A DNA stretch of 15,590 bases from Candidatus Zixiibacteriota bacterium. GTDB lineage: Bacteria > Zixibacteria > MSB-5A5 > JAABVY01. Shown here piece by piece: positions 14,076-15,590 of this stretch; position 1 is the stretch's first letter; each line of letters begins with the position of its first letter. The translations under genes and the position numbers were made by a program. The stretch is taken from the NCBI GenBank assembly GCA_011777135.1, contig JAABVY010000323.1, positions 4,149-19,738 on the forward strand, given 5' to 3'. Under the pieces are notes generated by a model, which saw only the letters and a program-made list of their open reading frames with translations, was not told the origin of the DNA and ran no database searches.

Positions 14076-15590
14076 TCATTTCAAATATCGATTAAACCAC
14101 TTTGAAATCCAGTCCAGACGCGCCAGGCGCCTGTCCGGACGACCATGACGCGAGAGACCGTGCGGTTCCTCGGGAAAGATTACCATCTCCACCCGCTTCT
14201 TCATTAGCTTCAAGGTCGCAAAGAGATTTTGTCCCTGTTCAAGGCCACATCTGAGATCCTGCTCGGAATGAATGATCAATAGCGGAGTTTTGATTTTTTT
14301 CGCATAGGTTATCGGCGAGCACTGCTCGTAGACCTCGGGATTTGTCCAGGGGTAACCGTCGAACTCGGCAAAGAGATCATAACCCATATCCGAGGAGCCA
14401 ATGAAAGAATTTAGATTAACCACCGAGCGCTGGGTGACCGCAGCCTTGAAACGATTGGTATGGCCGACAATCCAGTTGGTCATATAACCGCCGTAAGAGC
14501 CACCGGTCACACCCATTTTCTTCGGATTCACATCCTTGAGATTTTCAAGATAATCAGCGGCGGCCATACAATCCTCATAATCGATTGAGCCCCAGTCGGC
14601 AACTATCGAGCCTGCGAATGTTTCACCCCGTCCTGAACCTCCGCGGGGATTGGTATAAAAAACTATATATCCCTTCGACGCCAGATAAAGCATTTCATGA
14701 TAGAATGTAAAACCATATTGCGCACGTGGACCGCCGTGAATCTCTAGAATTGCGGGATATTTCTTTTTCTTCCTGTCAGGCGGTGTCACCAACCAGCCCT
14801 GCAGATCGAAACCGTCATGGCCCTTGAACCAGACAGTGCGGATGCCGGGAAGCTTGATCTGTTTGAACAGATCTTTGTTTGGATCTTCCAGCTGTTCTAT
14901 TTTCTTATCTCCCTTGAATGATGGAGGAAAGATATTCAGGGTCGTTGGATTTTTGAGATCTGATACAACGGCAGCAACGATGCTCTTTTTGCCGTTCATG
15001 CTGAATTCTTTGATATGGTATTTCTTGTGCGTCACACGTGTGGGCAGGCCGCCACGCATGGGAGCATAAAAAATATGCGTATTTCCCTCATCTGAGGTAA
15101 TAAAATATAGCCTCTTTCCGTCTTTGGACCATATCGGCGCAGGCATCCCGAAAGCTTCGCCCAGGTCGCCGATGGTTGTATCCATGGTGGATCGGTCGAA
15201 CTTGGGAATCAGGTCTTTTGCCGCCGGTTTACCGTTAACTCCGACTGTCCAGACATGAAAATTGGTGACGCCCCAGGCATCCTTGGGATTTGTGTGACCG
15301 AGATATGCAATCCTCTTTCCATCAGGCGAGAACGATGGTGACACAATCGGCCCGGATGGAGTCGAAACCTTTGTCTGCTTACCACCTTTTATGGACATGA
15401 CAAAAAGATCATCATACATCATGTCTAAATCCGGGTCCTTGCTGCGATTGGAGACAAAGGCGATCTGTTTGCCGTCAGGTGAAACAGCCGGAAAAACTTC
15501 GTCATAGCGCCCTTTGGTCAACTGCTCGTCCTTCCCGCTCTCGACAGTGACTTTCCAGATATGAAAACGATCCTTCGGCAGGTAACCCTG
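14076..15590 (-). CDS. S9 family peptidase (acylaminoacyl-peptidase / prolyl oligopeptidase type), 5' end outside window
   Basis: The frame is open to the right edge (translation continues upstream of the in-frame TTG at 15521 as ...RFHIWKVTVESGK), so the N-terminus is missing; 504 codons are visible. The first half holds WD40-like (TolB-type) beta-propeller repeats with SPDGKQIAFVSNR, SPDGKRIAYLG and SKDGKRLYFI. The second half is an alpha/beta hydrolase: GGSYGGY with catalytic Ser (codon 14498-14496), Asp in HSEQDLRCG and His in EEPHGLSRHG. It trims peptides or removes acylated N-terminal residues; the exact substrate is not predictable. Its own terminator follows, so it is likely independent of the neighbouring cluster. 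Confidence 0.93.
   Translation of the reverse strand, partial: QGYLPKDRFHIWKVTVESGKDEQLTKGRYDEVFPAVSPDGKQIAFVSNRSKDPDLDMMYDDLFVMSIKGGKQTKVSTPSGPIVSPSFSPDGKRIAYLGHTNPKDAWGVTNFHVWTVGVNGKPAAKDLIPKFDRSTMDTTIGDLGEAFGMPAPIWSKDGKRLYFITSDEGNTHIFYAPMRGGLPTRVTHKKYHIKEFSMNGKKSIVAAVVSDLKNPTTLNIFPPSFKGDKKIEQLEDPNKDLFKQIKLPGIRTVWFKGHDGFDLQGWLVTPPDRKKKKYPAILEIHGGPRAQYGFTFYHEMLYLASKGYIVFYTNPRGGSGRGETFAGSIVADWGSIDYEDCMAAADYLENLKDVNPKKMGVTGGSYGGYMTNWIVGHTNRFKAAVTQRSVVNLNSFIGSSDMGYDLFAEFDGYPWTNPEVYEQCSPITYAKKIKTPLLIIHSEQDLRCGLEQGQNLFATLKLMKKRVEMVIFPEEPHGLSRHGRPDRRLARLDWISKWFNRYLK

Overview
The window looks like chromosomal DNA of an uncultivated FCB-group bacterium, in the neighbourhood of Zixibacteria, KSB1 or Latescibacteria. 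This is inferred from a secreted repeat protein with a C-terminal YPNPFNP-type sorting domain (type IX secretion), exported proteases ending in dockerin-like repeats, and a moderate base composition. No rRNA or tRNA gene is present to confirm it.

Layout. (1) Bases 1-2129, plus strand: the C-terminal part of a CHAT (caspase-like) protease, followed 14 bases later by a secreted S8 subtilase with a dockerin-like tail. (2) Bases 2130-2828: a 700-base gap with no convincing gene but a series of hairpins ending in a strong intrinsic terminator. (3) Bases 2880-4418, plus strand: a ZnuA-like metal-binding lipoprotein or periplasmic protein behind a promoter that contains an operator-like palindrome, then a membrane-anchored DUF192 protein, ending in a bidirectional terminator. 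(4) Bases 4471-13625, minus strand: a five-gene cluster, read from right to left: ECF-type sigma factor, small anti-sigma-like protein, full-length TPR-CHAT protease, secreted subtilase with three copies of a Cys-rich module, and a 980-residue secreted protein with nine copies of the same module and a sorting domain. (5) Bases 14076-15590, minus strand: the C-terminal part of an S9 (prolyl oligopeptidase/acylaminoacyl peptidase) enzyme, probably unrelated housekeeping, with its own terminator.

How they may work together. The CHAT-subtilase pair occurs twice in the window, in opposite orientations, with strongly similar CHAT domains, so the pair appears to be a real unit. In the complete copy it is joined to a sigma factor, an anti-sigma-like protein and a surface or secreted partner sharing the protease's own repeat module. 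A plausible reading, which is inference only, is a signalling or conflict system: a cytoplasmic TPR-CHAT protease controls or is controlled by the sigma/anti-sigma pair, while the subtilase and its module-sharing partner act outside the cytoplasm.
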